Origin: Vanessa cardui
Taxonomy: Eukaryota > Arthropoda > Insecta > Lepidoptera > Nymphalidae
Direction: 5' to 3'
NCBI RefSeq assembly: GCF_905220365.1
Contig: NC_061127.1
Span: 9,610,001 to 9,674,000, forward strand
DNA: 64,000 bases
Shown: piece by piece, positions 1 to 13,522 of the stretch
Position numbering within the stretch: the stretch's first letter is position 1
How the letters are laid out: the number at the start of each line of letters is the position of its first letter
Translations under genes and position numbers: made by a program
Notes under the pieces: generated by a model
Seen by the model: the letters and a program-made list of their open reading frames with translations, nothing else
What the model was told of the DNA's origin: nothing
Database searches by the model: none

Positions 1-50
1 ATACATAGGGACAGACAGCAGTAAGCGACTTTGTTTTATACTGTGTAATG
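1..50. repeat. Terminal fragment of a TIR element
   Basis: The end resembles the right terminus of the TIR element at 21872-22388 (GACTTTGTTTTATACTRTGTA-like) and the reverse complement of the start of the copy near 43800. Only this terminus is inside the window. Confidence 0.5.
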
Positions 51-76
51 ATAATGATTGAAGTGTGTACCAAAAA

Positions 77-78
<2 letters not shown>

Positions 79-107
<29 letters not shown>
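79..107. repeat. (TG)n microsatellite
   Basis: Uninterrupted TG dinucleotide run of about 14 units. Confidence 0.9.
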
Positions 108-111
<4 letters not shown>

Positions 112-599
112 GCCCAATATTATCACATTATATACATGATACTTTTTTTTTAAATTTTTTAATTATATTCTTTTTTTATCGCTGTGTACGATATTAGGAA
201 CAAATTAATATATAGTAGTAAAAAGTCCGATTTTGAAACCTACTTAAGATCCGCGTCCTACTATCCACTGTGCAACTGCGGCTTAACTCGGAACCGAATT
301 TCATTACATCATATCTAATTACATAATATATATTACTTTCGCATGTAAAGAATTAGTTATATTAAACGTATTAATATTAACAATGCTCGCTTTGGTAATT
401 ATATGTTACTGTAGATTAATATTTAAATAAGTAAGGTTAGTTCAGATACTTATTAGGTAATTGATTAATTGGTGTTCCAATTATAATTATAATATAAGGG
501 AAATGTCACAGGTTATTAATAATTTTGGATTCATTTTGGATTGGCTCAACTGGCACTACTTTAGTGTAATATTGCTATACGCCTTAACAATTTTCTTTT

Positions 600-745
600 A
601 GCTCGTGTAGGTTTTTCCGTTCCATCAGATTATGGGAGAATAGATTGTGCACCTGTGTCGTACTTGTGCACAGTAATATAAACTTGTGTTGGTTAGTCTC
701 CCTTGAACTTGGCCGGTGCAGCCGAGATTAGTTAAGACGTCATTA
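600..745 (+). repeat. Dispersed lepidopteran repeat, diverged copy
   Basis: Contains the order TTGTGCACCTGTGT, CTTGTGCAC, CTCCCTTGA-CTTGGCC, GCCGAGATT. I recognise this as an abundant lepidopteran repeat. A reverse-oriented relative lies at 36001-36150 in an IR-A intron. Confidence 0.5.
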
Positions 746-1184
746 TTATTATAAGTAAATTAAATCATTTGTAAAATCACGAAAATTACTACACTGAAAT
801 CTAAAGGCTAAAAGATTGTTCTTTTGTATTCCGTTCGAAACTCATAACATGTATTTGTCTAGAATGAAAACGATTGTAAAACTTTGTAACTTTTTACAAA
901 AGCACTTGTTGTTAAAAATGAATACTAAAATTTACGACTTCTAAATGTCCTTACAAAATTCGTAAAGTATTTTGTAAACAATGCGTATTCATACAAAGTG
1001 ACTAAATTTTAAATTATCGTTTCCTCCTTTATTGGTAAGAAGTACGTGCGATGAATACGGTAGGATTTGATATTTTAATTCACTTTTATAGATATGAAAA
1101 ATCTTTGAGATCTGTAATTAAACGAGGTCGCTTCTTGTACCTAATTGAAGAATTCAAGGAATAGCTTTAAGCCTACTATACTTA

Positions 1185-1395
1185 GAAATTAATAACTATA
1201 ACTACGTTATATAATCGTAAATCGACTTTTAAGTAGTCTAATATTTTTTATTTCACTTTACTTAGGAGGACTCTAAAAAATATGTTGAATACGCAATTAT
1301 TTTTATTACTTTTTAGTGCATATTTATTTGTTTTAAAATAGTGTTTTGTTTGAAGTCGGTCTTTCTTTTTTGTTAATTTTTTTATTTATTTAAAA
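1185..1395 (+). repeat. Half of a TIR element (right arm)
   Basis: Matches, with scattered substitutions, the right arm of the TIR element at 41807-43436: TAATCGTAAATCGACTTTTA, GGAGGACTCT, TACTTTTTAGTGCAT, then GTTTTAAAATAGTG and TTTGAAGTCGGT. The arm is not interrupted here, so this copy shows the empty state of the LINE insertion site found at 42257/43381. No left arm is visible nearby. Confidence 0.7.
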
Positions 1396-3604
1396 CAAAA
1401 TATCTCTTTTTAATAAGTCTTAAATAAATTAAAAACAATTAATTTTATCAAACGTAGGATAGTTATTCGTATATGCTTCTATAGTATTTGTATGATTATT
1501 GTAGATCATTTAGATTTTGATATCAAGTGTTGTAACAACATAACCTATAAATGCTGAGGATCTGATTAGTTAAGCAATACAATGAATCACTGACAGGAAC
1601 AGAATAATCAGTATTTAAATAAACACCAGTAAATTCACTTTTATAAGAACGCTACAAATTTTTTTAATGGTTATAATATACTTACTTAATACGAAAATTT
1701 ATAACAAATTAACAAATCGCATAGCATAAATAATAAAGTTATTCGAAATATTATGTAATTATTAATGTTATTTAGTATGTATGTATATAATTATATATAG
1801 CGAAGTTACGATACCTCATACAAGTTATAGTGATGAAAATTGTATGTGCAAACAAGAAATAATCTCTTCAAGCATCTGTTAAAGGTCCTCATAGATTGGA
1901 AATCACTGAAACCGACAAATTTCGTAACGCGGCCTTCCTCCGTTTTTACGTACATTAGATACTTTATACTAGTTTCTAAGCGCGACCTCGCTTACAATTT
2001 AATTACAAACTCTAGTTTAATTCGTATTCAGATAAATTATCTTTTTCGGATATTTCAAATAAAGAAAATGTATTAGCGTTCATAGCTATTAAAATGGTAC
2101 CTAAGCATGTAGTTTGTATATTTTCTTTTAACTTTGAAAAAAAAGACTAATGAAATTATTTTTTGTGGTAAGTCACTTTTTCATAGACAAATGCACAATT
2201 TTATTCAGAAACGTAACATCGCAAGTCACCTTCCCATAGACATTACCGTAAGAAGTATGTACTATTTGCCACACGCAGTCGTCAAACGCAAATTTTTTTC
2301 AATTAAAGGATCTAAGATCTTCACATTATGTATGTGATATTGAGAGAAAAATAACACTAAATATTCTTTTTTAAAAAAATATTTTACAGCGGATAAGGCA
2401 CTTTGATTGGTTATGTTTATGTTCTCGTAAGTAATTCCGGTAATAAAAATTACTAGTGCGATCCTAACTACAATCTTAAAAGTGAATAAATAAAAATGGT
2501 ATAAGAACACAATTTAATAATCAAAACTATAATTACTTTAAATTTCAATGATATTTGAACAATCGTCCTGTAATTGTTTTTTTGTTGTTACAATTAATAA
2601 TCAAATTACTTCGACCTTGGTCGTTTACTGTTTAATGTCAAAAGTTGTTACGAAAAAAACTAAAGTGCGAAAAGTTTAATTCATTAAATTATAAAAAAAA
2701 AATTAACTAATTATTTAAAAAAAAAAAAAACTTTTTACTTCCAATTATTTTTTAAAATTAAAATTAATCTGATCATTCTGGTTACTACAATTTATTCTCA
2801 AACGGAACCCTCTAACTTTCAGAAGATTTCGAATATAAAGACAACTATTAATTAATTAATTATTATTATATAAACTAATTAAGATACGTGCGTATTGTAG
2901 GCTTCTACGCATTATATAATAAAAGGTAGTGTTTACGATATTTATTGTTCGATACACAATGTTTTATTTATCATACGTTTATTTTGATTGAAATATTTCA
3001 TTAATTTAAATGTCATCCTTTCACATCCAAACCTGTATGAGCAATATATTTTTAGTAAAATGATTTGTTTTTAATAATATTTTTATGGTAACTGGTAGAT
3101 TTATATATTTGGTTAATAATTATAAGATTTTTTTTAAATATGCACATATTATTTTTTTAAAGTTTTTAATTTAATTGAAATTTTGGTTATTTATATAATA
3201 TTAATTATTTTAAAGACGAGTCAGACGAGTTAATCGTTATTAAAAATCCGAATAATAAGTATGTATATTTATATTCGAGCCATAACAAGATTATAAAAAA
3301 TATTTATACATGAATTATTAATTTCTATATAACGTAAATACAGGAATATCGATTAATTGGATTCACTATTTGTTTTATTTAATTTTTTAATTATAGACCG
3401 ATACAAAAGCTACTTACATTTCGAAAGAACGAACTGCCAACCGGTCAACATTTTGGGAAAAAAGATTACCACCACTTAACAAAATCACAGTTTCAATGTT
3501 CGCTTTCGTAATGTTTATTATAAAGTCATTTAATTATAAATATATATAAACTAACGTTAATAATAATATCACAAGCTTTTTTTAAATTGTACTGGGATCG
3601 ATTG

Positions 3605-3755
3605 TATCGAGAACGTATTTGTTAGCGCGTTCGCGTCGCGCCGTCGTGCGCGCTCCACCACAGCCTCACAATCAACCGGCCGCGCACTCACCTTGCCTCT
3701 ATATACCTTGTCCGTCCTGCCACACCAGCAATTACCGGGATAAAATGACATCGTT
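3605..3755. promoter_or_regulatory. CpG-rich island, possible promoter or first exon
   Basis: About 150 bp dense in CG dinucleotides (GCGCGTTCGCGTCGCGCCG and following) within very AT-rich DNA. A TATATA block lies at about 3700, and on the minus strand a GAGGCAAG/GTGAGT donor-like site is present. This composition fits a transcription start region, but I found no coding exon that it could serve. Strand and function are unresolved. Confidence 0.3.
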
Positions 3756-4639
3756 AGAGAAAAAAAATTAAAATATTTATTAATTATTACAACAACCCAG
3801 ATGTTATGTCACTGACACACTTCCGCATCGAACCTGTTCTATGTTCGGTCAAGTTTAGCGTGTGGAAACGAGTGCGTTTTTTAATACCCGGAGGTGAGGA
3901 TCAATCTGTTTCTGTATCGTTGTCTGATTCGATCATATGATCGATGTTGACCTATTGTTATAATGGTGTTTGTTATTAAAATCGCATTTGAATAATGTTG
4001 TGTAAACATGCAGTTATAATGCACGGTGCATATTTTATTACTTTTAATGTGTACCCGAGCGGAATAATCGTTTACTTTCCTTAATCAATAAAGTAATTTA
4101 ATGGTTACACCAGATTTTACATATTTACAGTTAAAAATGATTAAAACTGTTTATTTTTTCTAGTAATAGACAAATATGTAAAAAAATCTTAAAAAGTTGT
4201 GAATGTTTTATATTGAAAACCCTCTCATTTATTCCTCAATATTAAAATTAGTTATTCTTCCTCAGAGAATAGTAACACTATAAAGTTAAACTAAGTTACA
4301 ATTTCAGTATTCTGGTCCCAGTTGTAGACAGGCTTTGATATTCAGTCAGGACAAACGATTTTAGATTGATTATAAATTCATTCTTCCGCTATCAATTTTA
4401 TTATAGTTATAACCTTTTTCCAGTGATAAACCTTGAATTATATTAAAATATATCCTTAAGGATCCTTGTTTGGAATATAGTGTATACAGCCATATTGTAG
4501 ATTATGAATGGTACCATCAGTATTCCTAGCGGAAAACTGCATAGACTTCTGGAAACATGCGTTCCAAACCATAACTTAACAATCTGTATGTGTCCTACTT
4601 TTAAAGACCGAGGCTTCTGCCCTCTTGAAGATAACTCAT

Positions 4640-4800
4640 GGAGCTTATTATCATTGTTTCCTTACGATGTTTTCCAACGCCGCTGAGTATAATAATTGAA
4701 CAAAATTGATGCTCATTAAAAGTGTGATATCCAGGCAGGATATGAACCCGTAACGTTCTATTAAAATTCACGTATTCACAACCCGATAGTAAGTGGTCAT
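4640..4800 (-). repeat. Old tRNA-derived SINE remnant
   Basis: CCTTACGATGTTTTCC is the reverse complement of the conserved SINE body seen at 27266-27611. It is followed by a tRNA-head remnant (CCAGGCAGGATATGAACCCG, then TTAAAATTCACG). The copy is strongly diverged. Confidence 0.45.
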
Positions 4801-7378
4801 CGTTGTTATCAACATCACTTATACATTGTACTGAAAACAAAAACGAACTTCTTACACCGTAAACGTACTTTTAATTTAACTAGCCCATTTACGGTTTAAA
4901 CCAAAATACTGTCGAATAAATGAATTTATATCCTTTAGGAGATTTTTAAATATAAATAGATATCGTTTAAGATATTAATTTTACATGGCATTTAATATTT
5001 AAATATCGAACGAAATTAAGGTAAATCTAATTTTATACATATTAAAAAAACTAAAAAATGGTAAAGGCAAAAAGCCAGCGTGCCATGTTTTTTTTTAATG
5101 TAAATATATTAAGGTTGTACCTACGTCGTTTTTTAAAAAGCATTACCAAAAAGGTTTTATGTCAGTATTTTTTTTATATTATATTTAGTACCAGCTGTAC
5201 CCGTGGTTTCACTGTTGATATATTTTTTATTTTAAGAGTGCATGCTTATTTTATAGAGGTATCTATATGATTGACATTCAGGGTTACTGATAAACCTCCA
5301 AGCCGCAAAATTGTATAATATTATGGTTTAAGTTTAGGCGATATAATTTAGGTAATTTTACTAATAATCCGAATTCCTTGAGTTAGTTGAAATATAATTA
5401 TTTTTTCCATAAAGTGTCGCAAAATGCAGAAGGAATAATATGTCAAGTTAGCTAGGATCGCGGAATATAATTGACTGCTTAGCTCGTCATGTTTGTATTA
5501 TAATATTTGTTTATTTAAAAACAACAAATGAAAAAAGCTACAAGTGAAAAATATTATTTTCTCCTGTACGTACTCCACTGGCATATTATTTTGGGTAAGC
5601 CATTGTAATATAAATAAACATGTCACGTAAATATCGATCATTTTCGAAGGTAACTTATTCCATACAAAATGAAGACAATCAAAATATGTTTTTTTTTTAT
5701 TGTTATTGTGTATAAAATGTATTTATTGTAAGCAATATCTTCTTTTCCTCGACATTGTGTACAAAAGACTTAAGCGTTTTCCTTATAAACATTAATTTGT
5801 CCTTTACAATAAAATTGCCCAAAGTACCAATAATTCAACATTAGGTTACGTCTTACATAATTTTGTAAGAAAGTTAAAATTGTTATGTACATTAGTGAAA
5901 TATTAAGAGATATGTATTTATTTTGATTATGTGATATTAAAAAATATTGCCATTATCAGATATGTAAAGGTATATTCCGATTAAATAAATAGTAAGGTAA
6001 ACATATCTTACATTCAATATGTAAATATTCCATGAATTTGATAATAGCTTGGCCGTATTGAGCATTTTTGAACGTATAATGTGCTAGTGTTGTAACACTG
6101 TTCCACTTAACAACTTATAAACATTTTAATTTTACTTCCAAAGTTCCGATAACTGCTTTATTGATTTTGCAAATTCACAACCAATATCATAGATTCTTTA
6201 TGTCCTCGACCTTGCGTCAATTAGATGTCGAATTATGTTTGTTTGTTTTTGTCCTCTTCTTGGAAAACTTTACATTAAAAAAAACAATAGTGATGGGCTA
6301 GATTTGTTCATTAACACGTTGAAATAAAATATTCGATAACTGTTACGTCATAAACAATTTCTTAATTGCAATAATTTACTTTTCACGCATTGTTATTTAA
6401 ATAAATTTTATATTGATAATTAATTTTTTTTTACTTTTTTTTTAAGATGTGTAAATACTAGACACATTTTCGACCATAGCGAATTATATATTATTATAGT
6501 GCAAGAACACTGCAAGAACTGGTTTGATTACCTTTTTTCCTAATAATTTAAACGTTAAAATTTTAGATAATAATATCCAAGCAGACACTATTGTCTATTA
6601 CCAAGTAAAGGAGTTCTAAATAATATTTGTGGTCACACGAACGGATCTAAGTCACGACAAATAGTGTTTGAATTTAAGGAGAGTACTCATTGTGAGTTAT
6701 TTCCATGTGACGTTAGTTCAGAGACTAGAACATATATGTATATATTTGACATTTGATGTACGAATGATTACGATCAACAGTGAATACCTAAATTCTGAAT
6801 ACTGTGACATTGTAATGCATTCTATTGAATTGCTGTTTGTAACATTACATACATTGACATAATAAGGTTCTTGGTGAAATAAAAAAAAAGCAATATAAAA
6901 ATATACTTTATTAAAGTAGACTTTTACAAGAACTTTTGAATCGTCATTTAACAACTAAATTAAATAAAGTTACCAACGGTTTAGATAACACATTCTAACG
7001 AAAAAAATTTGCAAGGAACTCTGTTTCAATGCAATTATACGAGTATGTGTATGTAAAACTCTGTCTGTCTGTTTATACTCTCCTTTAGTTTGAACACTAA
7101 ATAAATTAAACTTTAACATGTCAGTTTGGAAATTTCCACTAACAAAGTCGAAACGTTTAATTCCAATCTAATAATATGTTCAGGATTATATTAAGAACTA
7201 GCTTTTGCCCGCGACTTCGTCCGCGTGGAATAGTGACTTCCGGCAGAAAAGTATAGATAGCTGTGCCTGTGACTTCGTCAACGTGTAACTCCTTGTGTGT
7301 TATTAAATTAAAATGTATTGGTAATATTATTTTCATCACGTTCACATGGGGCTTAAGTACCTATAGAACCAAAATACT

Positions 7379-10300
7379 TTAGCGCAAAGCTTCTGGGTAA
7401 GCTATATTGAAAGTTGACCCGTCCGGCACGTGAACATAAAGATTTCTAGAACTGCTAACACGGGAAAGAGCAACGTATAACTGACCATGAGAGAAACAAC
7501 TGACACCGAGATCTACTCCGGCAACATGAAAAGTCTGCCCTTGAGCCTTATTAATTGTCATTGCATAACACACCGAAACTGGGAATTGCGTCCTTTTAAA
7601 TTGGAATGGAAAATTATTTGGTATTAAGGGTATTCTGGGAATAAAGACGGTTTCTCCTGCACCGCAACCTGTTAAAATTTGAGCCTCGATTATATTTTGT
7701 TGCAACTGGGTTACTTTTAGTCGAGTTCCATTGCAAAGTTTTGGTGGTCTTAAATTTCGGAGTAGAATAATCGGAATGCCAATTTTTAAACAAATTTCGT
7801 GAGAAGGAAGTCCGGGCATATTTAAAGAATTTAAAAATTCTATCGGGTAATTAATAGTTTCTTGTTCATCGACCATTCTATTTATTGATCTATAAACTTT
7901 GCTTTCCCCCTGTATGTTCGACAGTATTTTGTTATTAATCTCAGTTGCCTGATCATTGCGAGGAGTTAAAATAGATCTTTCGCATAGCCAAGAATTGTCC
8001 CTATTCAATATATTTGTTACGTCACCGTAAACTGACGATATAAGATGTGATTGAGATTGCACTACACAACATAATTCAGGCGTCAGAATAAGTTTTCCTT
8101 GGTGTAGTTGTGGATAGGTACCTTCACCAATCTTTAATAATGTATCAGAAAATTTACTATCATCCGGGTTATCTCCAGTTCTCACTCGCATGTTTATAGT
8201 CAAATGCACCGACTGTATATCACGCCACAAATAAGAGCTTTTCAGGCAAGCCCTAACCTCATCAGCTCGGGTTCCCCGTGGTATTACCGGTAAGGTTCGT
8301 CGGAAATCGCCACAAAATAAAACCGTGATACCGCCCATTGGTCGATCATTTTGTCTTATATCCCTTAAAGTTCTATCTACTGCTTCTACTGCTTTTCGAT
8401 GGGCCATCGTACATTCATCCCATATGATTAAATTACACTCGCGTAATACCTTAGCTTTGTCACTATTTCTTGAAATACTACAGGTTGGACTTTCCGTGCA
8501 ATCTAAATCAATTGGTATTTTGAACATTGTGTGAGCCGTTTTACCTCCTGGTAGCAATGTTGCAGCTATCCTGGATGAAGCTACGGCAAGAGCTATTTTA
8601 CGTTGATTTCGAACATAAGCCAATATTAATTTAGTCAAAAAGGTCTTTCCAGTTCCTCCAGGTGCATCTAAAAACCATATTGTTCCCAAATTATTTTGGA
8701 CACTTCTGCACACGCGATCATAAACTGAACGTTGTTCTGCAGTCATTATTGGGATACCGTTTTCTAATGTTGTCAGCAGTTCCATTAAGTTGTAGCTAAT
8801 CTCTGCGGAATATTCCCTATTAGTTACTTCTCCGACTGAGGTTGGTGTTGGCAAACCATATTCACATAGTGATTTACCGCCAACTGCTGTTAACTCATCC
8901 TGAAGAGCTAATAAGCACTGATTTATGGCAAGATCACGGAAATTATCATTAGTTGTGCCTTCATCGTTGTTAGATATATTTCTAAGAAAGTCTTCTGAAA
9001 ATTTGTTTTTATATTTTTCCCATAATTGTACAGCATCTGACAAATTACAAAATGTGAGTAATGTTACAAATAAATTACGTAACCGTCTTGGATTATCACT
9101 AACACAGGATTCTGCTAAAGCGTCATCCCAATGCTGATCATTTTCTAGCAAATGACGCGCTTGGCAAGCTGCATGATAAGTGGGAAAAACAACATCGTCT
9201 ACTTTTCTCAAATCTATAAATGAGGTTGGTCCTCGCACAGTATGTAATAATAATCGCAAATAGAAACACTCAGCGTTGTTAGGATGAACGGCGTATACTC
9301 TGCCAAGAACATGTTCTTTGAAAATACCTGACTCACCATCTACAGGCCTGCCACGGCGTCTTCGATTAAAGACACCTCGTTGCTTATCGTAGGTATAATA
9401 CGATGGAACTTCCTCATATAAAAGAGATTTTGCAAAATCATCAGTTTGGCAAAGTCGAAAGAATGCTAATAAAGTTGTTTGTCTAGGGTTCTCTAACCGT
9501 TCTGTGACATTTTCGGCGTTGAAATATATACGTTGACCACCTTCAAGATGAACATCCAGATGAGTCACAGGTGGAAATCTTTCATGAATGTTGAAACTTA
9601 AGATCCGCCACACAGCTTCTGAAGAACTTATATATCTGCCTGACTGATATCTTGTAACTTCATCATGTTCATTTCTCAAAGCAAATGTAGCTTGGTCACT
9701 GCCCTTATTAATGTACTTACAAATATATTTTATTGACTCTACACTATTACACATTTCAACATTTATGTGAGCTTGAAATGCTCTGGACAACACAGGAGAA
9801 TACGGAACGACCCACCTATTGTCTAAAATAACCTGTTGTCCAGATACTCGCTTTTCAACAGTGAAACCACCAGTATCTCTTGAACGGCGACGATATAATG
9901 GGTATCCATCATGTCCTGTTACAGTTTCATCCACTAAGGCTTTTGGATATCTTTTAGTGCAACGACCGTCTTGCATGCAAGGAGAATTTCCGTTAAATAC
10001 ACCACATGGACCATGTATCATATGAGATTTAACAATGTCGTATAACTCAGGATCTGCAATCGGACTTGGAATTTCAGCACTGATTAAACTGTCTACATCA
10101 TTAGGTCGAACCTTATCTTTTAACCAAACCAGGATATGTGCGTGTAGTAAGCCGCGTTTTTGCCATTCAACACTATACATGTAACATAATACTTCTCCAA
10201 AAATGTTATCTTTTGGTAAGTAGATCTATCATTGATTTTAATTTTAAATGAAAAACTCTTGCGATGATATCATGACGGTCATGCGGTGCTTGACCCTCAA

Positions 10301-12542
10301 GAAGCTCCCGAGTGATTTCATCCCACTTAGGATTGGTAGTTACAGTAATAAATAAGTCGGGACGTCCATATTTTCTCACGTAACAAAAAGCATCTTGAGT
10401 ACGTTCGTGCATGTAGCGTGGACCACCAGTAAAAGAAGAGGGCAAAATAACTAAACGGCCCATATTCACCGTATCATTATCTTGCTGCATGGCGTCGCGA
10501 AGGTGCACGTATTCTTCAGCGCGCAGCTGCCTTTGATTAGATCGTATGTAAACTAATCTTTCGGTTTCAATTTTTGCGTACATGTCTACAATAAACTGAT
10601 TGAATAAGCCACGAAAACGTTGCAAGTATACAAACCTATTCCGTCTTACTTGCAAGTAACACAAACAGGTAACAGTAAAATTGAAGGCATGAAATCTTTT
10701 TATTATAAATAGGTGCGCCTGTACGCGGATCAGTTTGGTATAAAGCAAAATTATAACCATCTTCCCCTCGACAATATATCAAAGGATATTGCAAACTGTC
10801 GTAAGCTCTGTGGGTTTCGTAAATACGTTGCAAACGATTGTCTCTAGAACGGATAACGATATCACGCCTATCACATTCCTGGTCGACCAATACCACAGCA
10901 ACTTCATTCGTGGATGGAGCATTGTAACGCCCAGGGTGCTCCTGCGTTGGACGCCTATCGGCATTTATAACAATTTTATAATTGTTATCATGATCTCCAG
11001 GAAGAGCTTCTAATGCCGATTTAAAACTGCATACATACGAAGTAACCTGATGCAACATGTTCTGAAGTTGTGAAATGAGTTCAGCATTTAAATTCGGGAA
11101 ATATTGATTTCTTGTATTCGACTGTTCGTCGTAGTCGGATAAAAAATATATTTGAAGAAACTTAGGTTGGTCTTCAGGCAAAAGAGATCCTATCAAATGG
11201 TAAACTTGACCTTGTATCTTAAAAGTAGGCATGAAAGGACCTTCGGAGATTTGTTGCGCACCAAAGGATGTCATCTGAAATGCACTATTATAAGTGCGAA
11301 TGTTGTCTAAAAACTGTTTATATTGCACATGTTCCCCCAAAAGTAGTGATTTCAAAGGTTCCGGTGGGTCTTCGAATGAAGGCAAATTTATTTTGCCTCC
11401 AGAACAACAGAAACCAGCCGACTCCTTACTCCACTTTGAAGCATTACAAAAAGAACATACCACGTTCATATCGCCTATTACAGAAGATGATTTGTAATCA
11501 ATTGTGAGGTTATAAGCAAACCCACTTTTATATTTGTCGGACCATGCCACCGTATTTCTAGGTTGGTCTTCTATGTATACATCTAAGTTATTAAGACTAT
11601 GTCGAAATCTGTCTGCAGTATGACGGGCCTCTCGCTGTTCGTCCGTTTCAAGAGACCGAATATTTTCGATTCTTAATCTTTCATTAGACAAACTTATTAA
11701 TCGTTCTTGTCTCAAAGAACGATTGTAATGTTCGCGTACCGACTCTAGTCGTTGTTCATGCTCATGTTCATCTTCGAGAGATCTAATAATATTGTGGTGC
11801 ACCCTATCATTTGTCAAACGGTCTTCATATTGAGTAAAAGTTTCAGATTTTCGAGATTAAATATGACGTTCGCGGTCAGCTGTGAGACGCAATTCCCTCT
11901 CAGTGGAGGTTTCTGACTCGCGAGACAATATATGACGTTCGCGGTCAGCTGTGAGACGCAATTCCCTCTCAGTGAAGGTTTCTGACTCGCGAGACAATAT
12001 ATGACGTTCGCGGTCAGCTGTGAGACGCAATTCCCTCTCAGTGAAGGTTTCTGACTCGCGAGATAATGCATGCCGTTCGCGGTCAGCTGTGAGACGCAAT
12101 TCCCTCTCAGTGAAGGTTTCTGACTCGCGAGATAATGCATGCCGTTCGCGGTCAGCTGTGAGACGTAATTCCCTTTCAGTAAATGTTTCAGACTCGCGAG
12201 ATAAAGTTTGTCGTTCGCGGTCAGCTGTGAGACGCAATTCTCGCTGTGAAGCAGTTTCAGCTGCTCGGGATAACACATGTTGTTCTCGGTCAATGGTAAG
12301 CCTCAGCTCTCGTTGAGAAAAGCTTTGAGACGCCCGTGATGTAGCTCGTCTCTCTCTGTCAGCTGCTAATCGCATCTCTCTCTCTCTGAAGAGCTTTCAT
12401 TGGCTCGAGAAGTTGAGGCACTAACTCTCATAGAGTTTAACCGATGTGCTCTTTCCTCTGCCGATTCTTGAGAACGCGCATTTCTCATCCTTATAGCATC
12501 TCTCGAATTTCGAGATAAAGATAGTCTTTTTTTAGGTGGCAT
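7379..12542 (-). pseudogene. Helitron Rep-Pif1 helicase, broken
   Basis: Replication initiator and helicase of the Helitron, which nicks DNA and unwinds it for rolling-circle transposition. I place the start at 12542 (MPPKKRLSLSRNSRDAIR). An R/E-rich repeat region follows, then the Helitron N-terminal region, Rep and Pif1. The longest open piece (7379-10180, 933 codons) has the HUH motif LLHAHIL (H13, H15), the two Rep tyrosines KYICKYINKG (Y152, Y156), Walker A GGTGKT (508-513), Walker B IIWDEC (D588, E589) and the C-terminal AQGQTF and YVALSRV motifs. Lesions: a frameshift in an AG run near 12376-12386; TAA at 11857-11859 where other repeat units have Leu; a frameshift near 10640-10690; an extra A at about 10200-10206, just before NIFGEVLCYM. 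Motif III reads GDFRRTLP instead of GDFRQ. Intact Helitron proteins are one ORF, so this copy should not make a working transposase. Confidence 0.9.
11862..12413 (-). repeat. Eight 69-bp tandem coding repeats in the Helitron gene
   Basis: The anchor CGCGGTCAGC, or its variant, recurs at 11871, 11940, 12009, 12078, 12147, 12216, 12285 and 12354, always 69 bp apart. Each unit encodes 23 residues of the form ELRLTADRERHxLSRESE plus TFTER, charged and probably helical. Units at 11871-12147 are nearly identical. Those toward 12354 and a ninth trace near 11802 (RLTNDRVHHN) are diverged. Confidence 0.95.
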
Positions 12543-12938
12543 TGTGTATTTTCAATCAACAGTAACCAAAGCTACCTTACACTTACGAAACCTATTAATA
12601 TTATATAATAACTAAATATGGTATATAATTAAACACTACTTACATATATATTAATAATTATATGATATACTTATATAGTAATAATTATTATTATATGATA
12701 ATTACGAAAATAAACTATTAATATAATTAAACACTACCACAATAACTAAAATGCGTACCTACTACTACTTCACTTATAAAGAAATAAAATTTTAACTAAT
12801 AATATGCTTAGACTAAAAGTCGCGCTGAAAAGCACGGTTGGTAAATAACAATTATTGTCTGTCAATAAGGTCGAACACTCTAAACGTCTATTCGCATCAA
12901 CAGCCAAATATTGTATGAAGCTCGCGCGCGGACCCGCC

Positions 12939-12951
12939 GCCTTTTTATACC
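12939..12951 (-). promoter_or_regulatory. TATA box of the Helitron gene
   Basis: On the minus strand the sequence is GGTATAAAAAGG in a short GC-rich block, about 400 bp upstream of the start codon at 12542. A start site would be expected near 12910-12915. Confidence 0.5.
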
Positions 12952-13521
12952 TCCCGCGGCGTAGCGCGTCGAACGCGGCAACCGATACACAAAAATAATC
13001 CTTATGGCATGATTCTGTATTCACGCGCGATGACTTATAGCGTATTTCATGTATAACTTTGGTGTTTCTACACCGATTTACATGATTCTTTTTTTTATTG
13101 AATAGGTAATAATGTGAACTTTTGTAATTAGGGATGAGTGAGAGTACTGTAAACGTAAGAGTAGAAAAATATAGTCAGAAAGCGCCGAATTGCTAAGCTT
13201 CCGGAAGTTTCACGTGTTATTGTGAGTCAACTATGAAAGATAGACATATGCTGTCGAGGAATTTATTTTTATATAATAATTTAAGAACATTTGTGTCGTA
13301 CATGATTTCTATGTAGCTTTAACCATTAAGGCTGCACACGCGACGGAAGCTTAAAAAATGGAGTAACTTCTCCCGTTTTCCCAATATTTCCCTTCACTGC
13401 TCTACTCCTATTGATCGTAGCGTAATGAAAAGTATACTATAACCTGCCCAGGAGTAGGAAGAATAATTGTGCCAAATTTCGTTAAAATCCGTCGAGTAGT
13501 TTTTGTTTCTATAACGAATAT

Positions 13522-13522
<1 letters not shown>

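Larger units (their letters stand above)
110..7197. other. Intergenic, repeat-bearing, no supported gene
   Basis: The stretch is very AT-rich with frequent stops in all frames. The ORFs of 60-80 codons have no recognisable domain, composition shift or splice context. It holds only the repeat remnants and the CpG-rich island listed separately. Confidence 0.6.

Noticed and set aside
1840..2337. Two adjacent plus-strand ORFs (78 and 67 codons)
   Set aside because: No recognisable protein, no base-composition change, no splice or promoter context.
3930..3950. 16-bp palindrome TCGATCATATGATCGA
   Set aside because: Short and isolated; expected occasionally by chance in AT-rich DNA.
12020..12316. 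98-codon plus-strand ORF of repeated R/S-rich units
   Set aside because: It is the antisense reading of the Helitron 69-bp repeats, open only because of their periodicity.
11862..12413. Regularly spaced repeats as a CRISPR-like array
   Set aside because: The units are contiguous 69-bp coding repeats without unique spacers, in a eukaryotic transposon gene.
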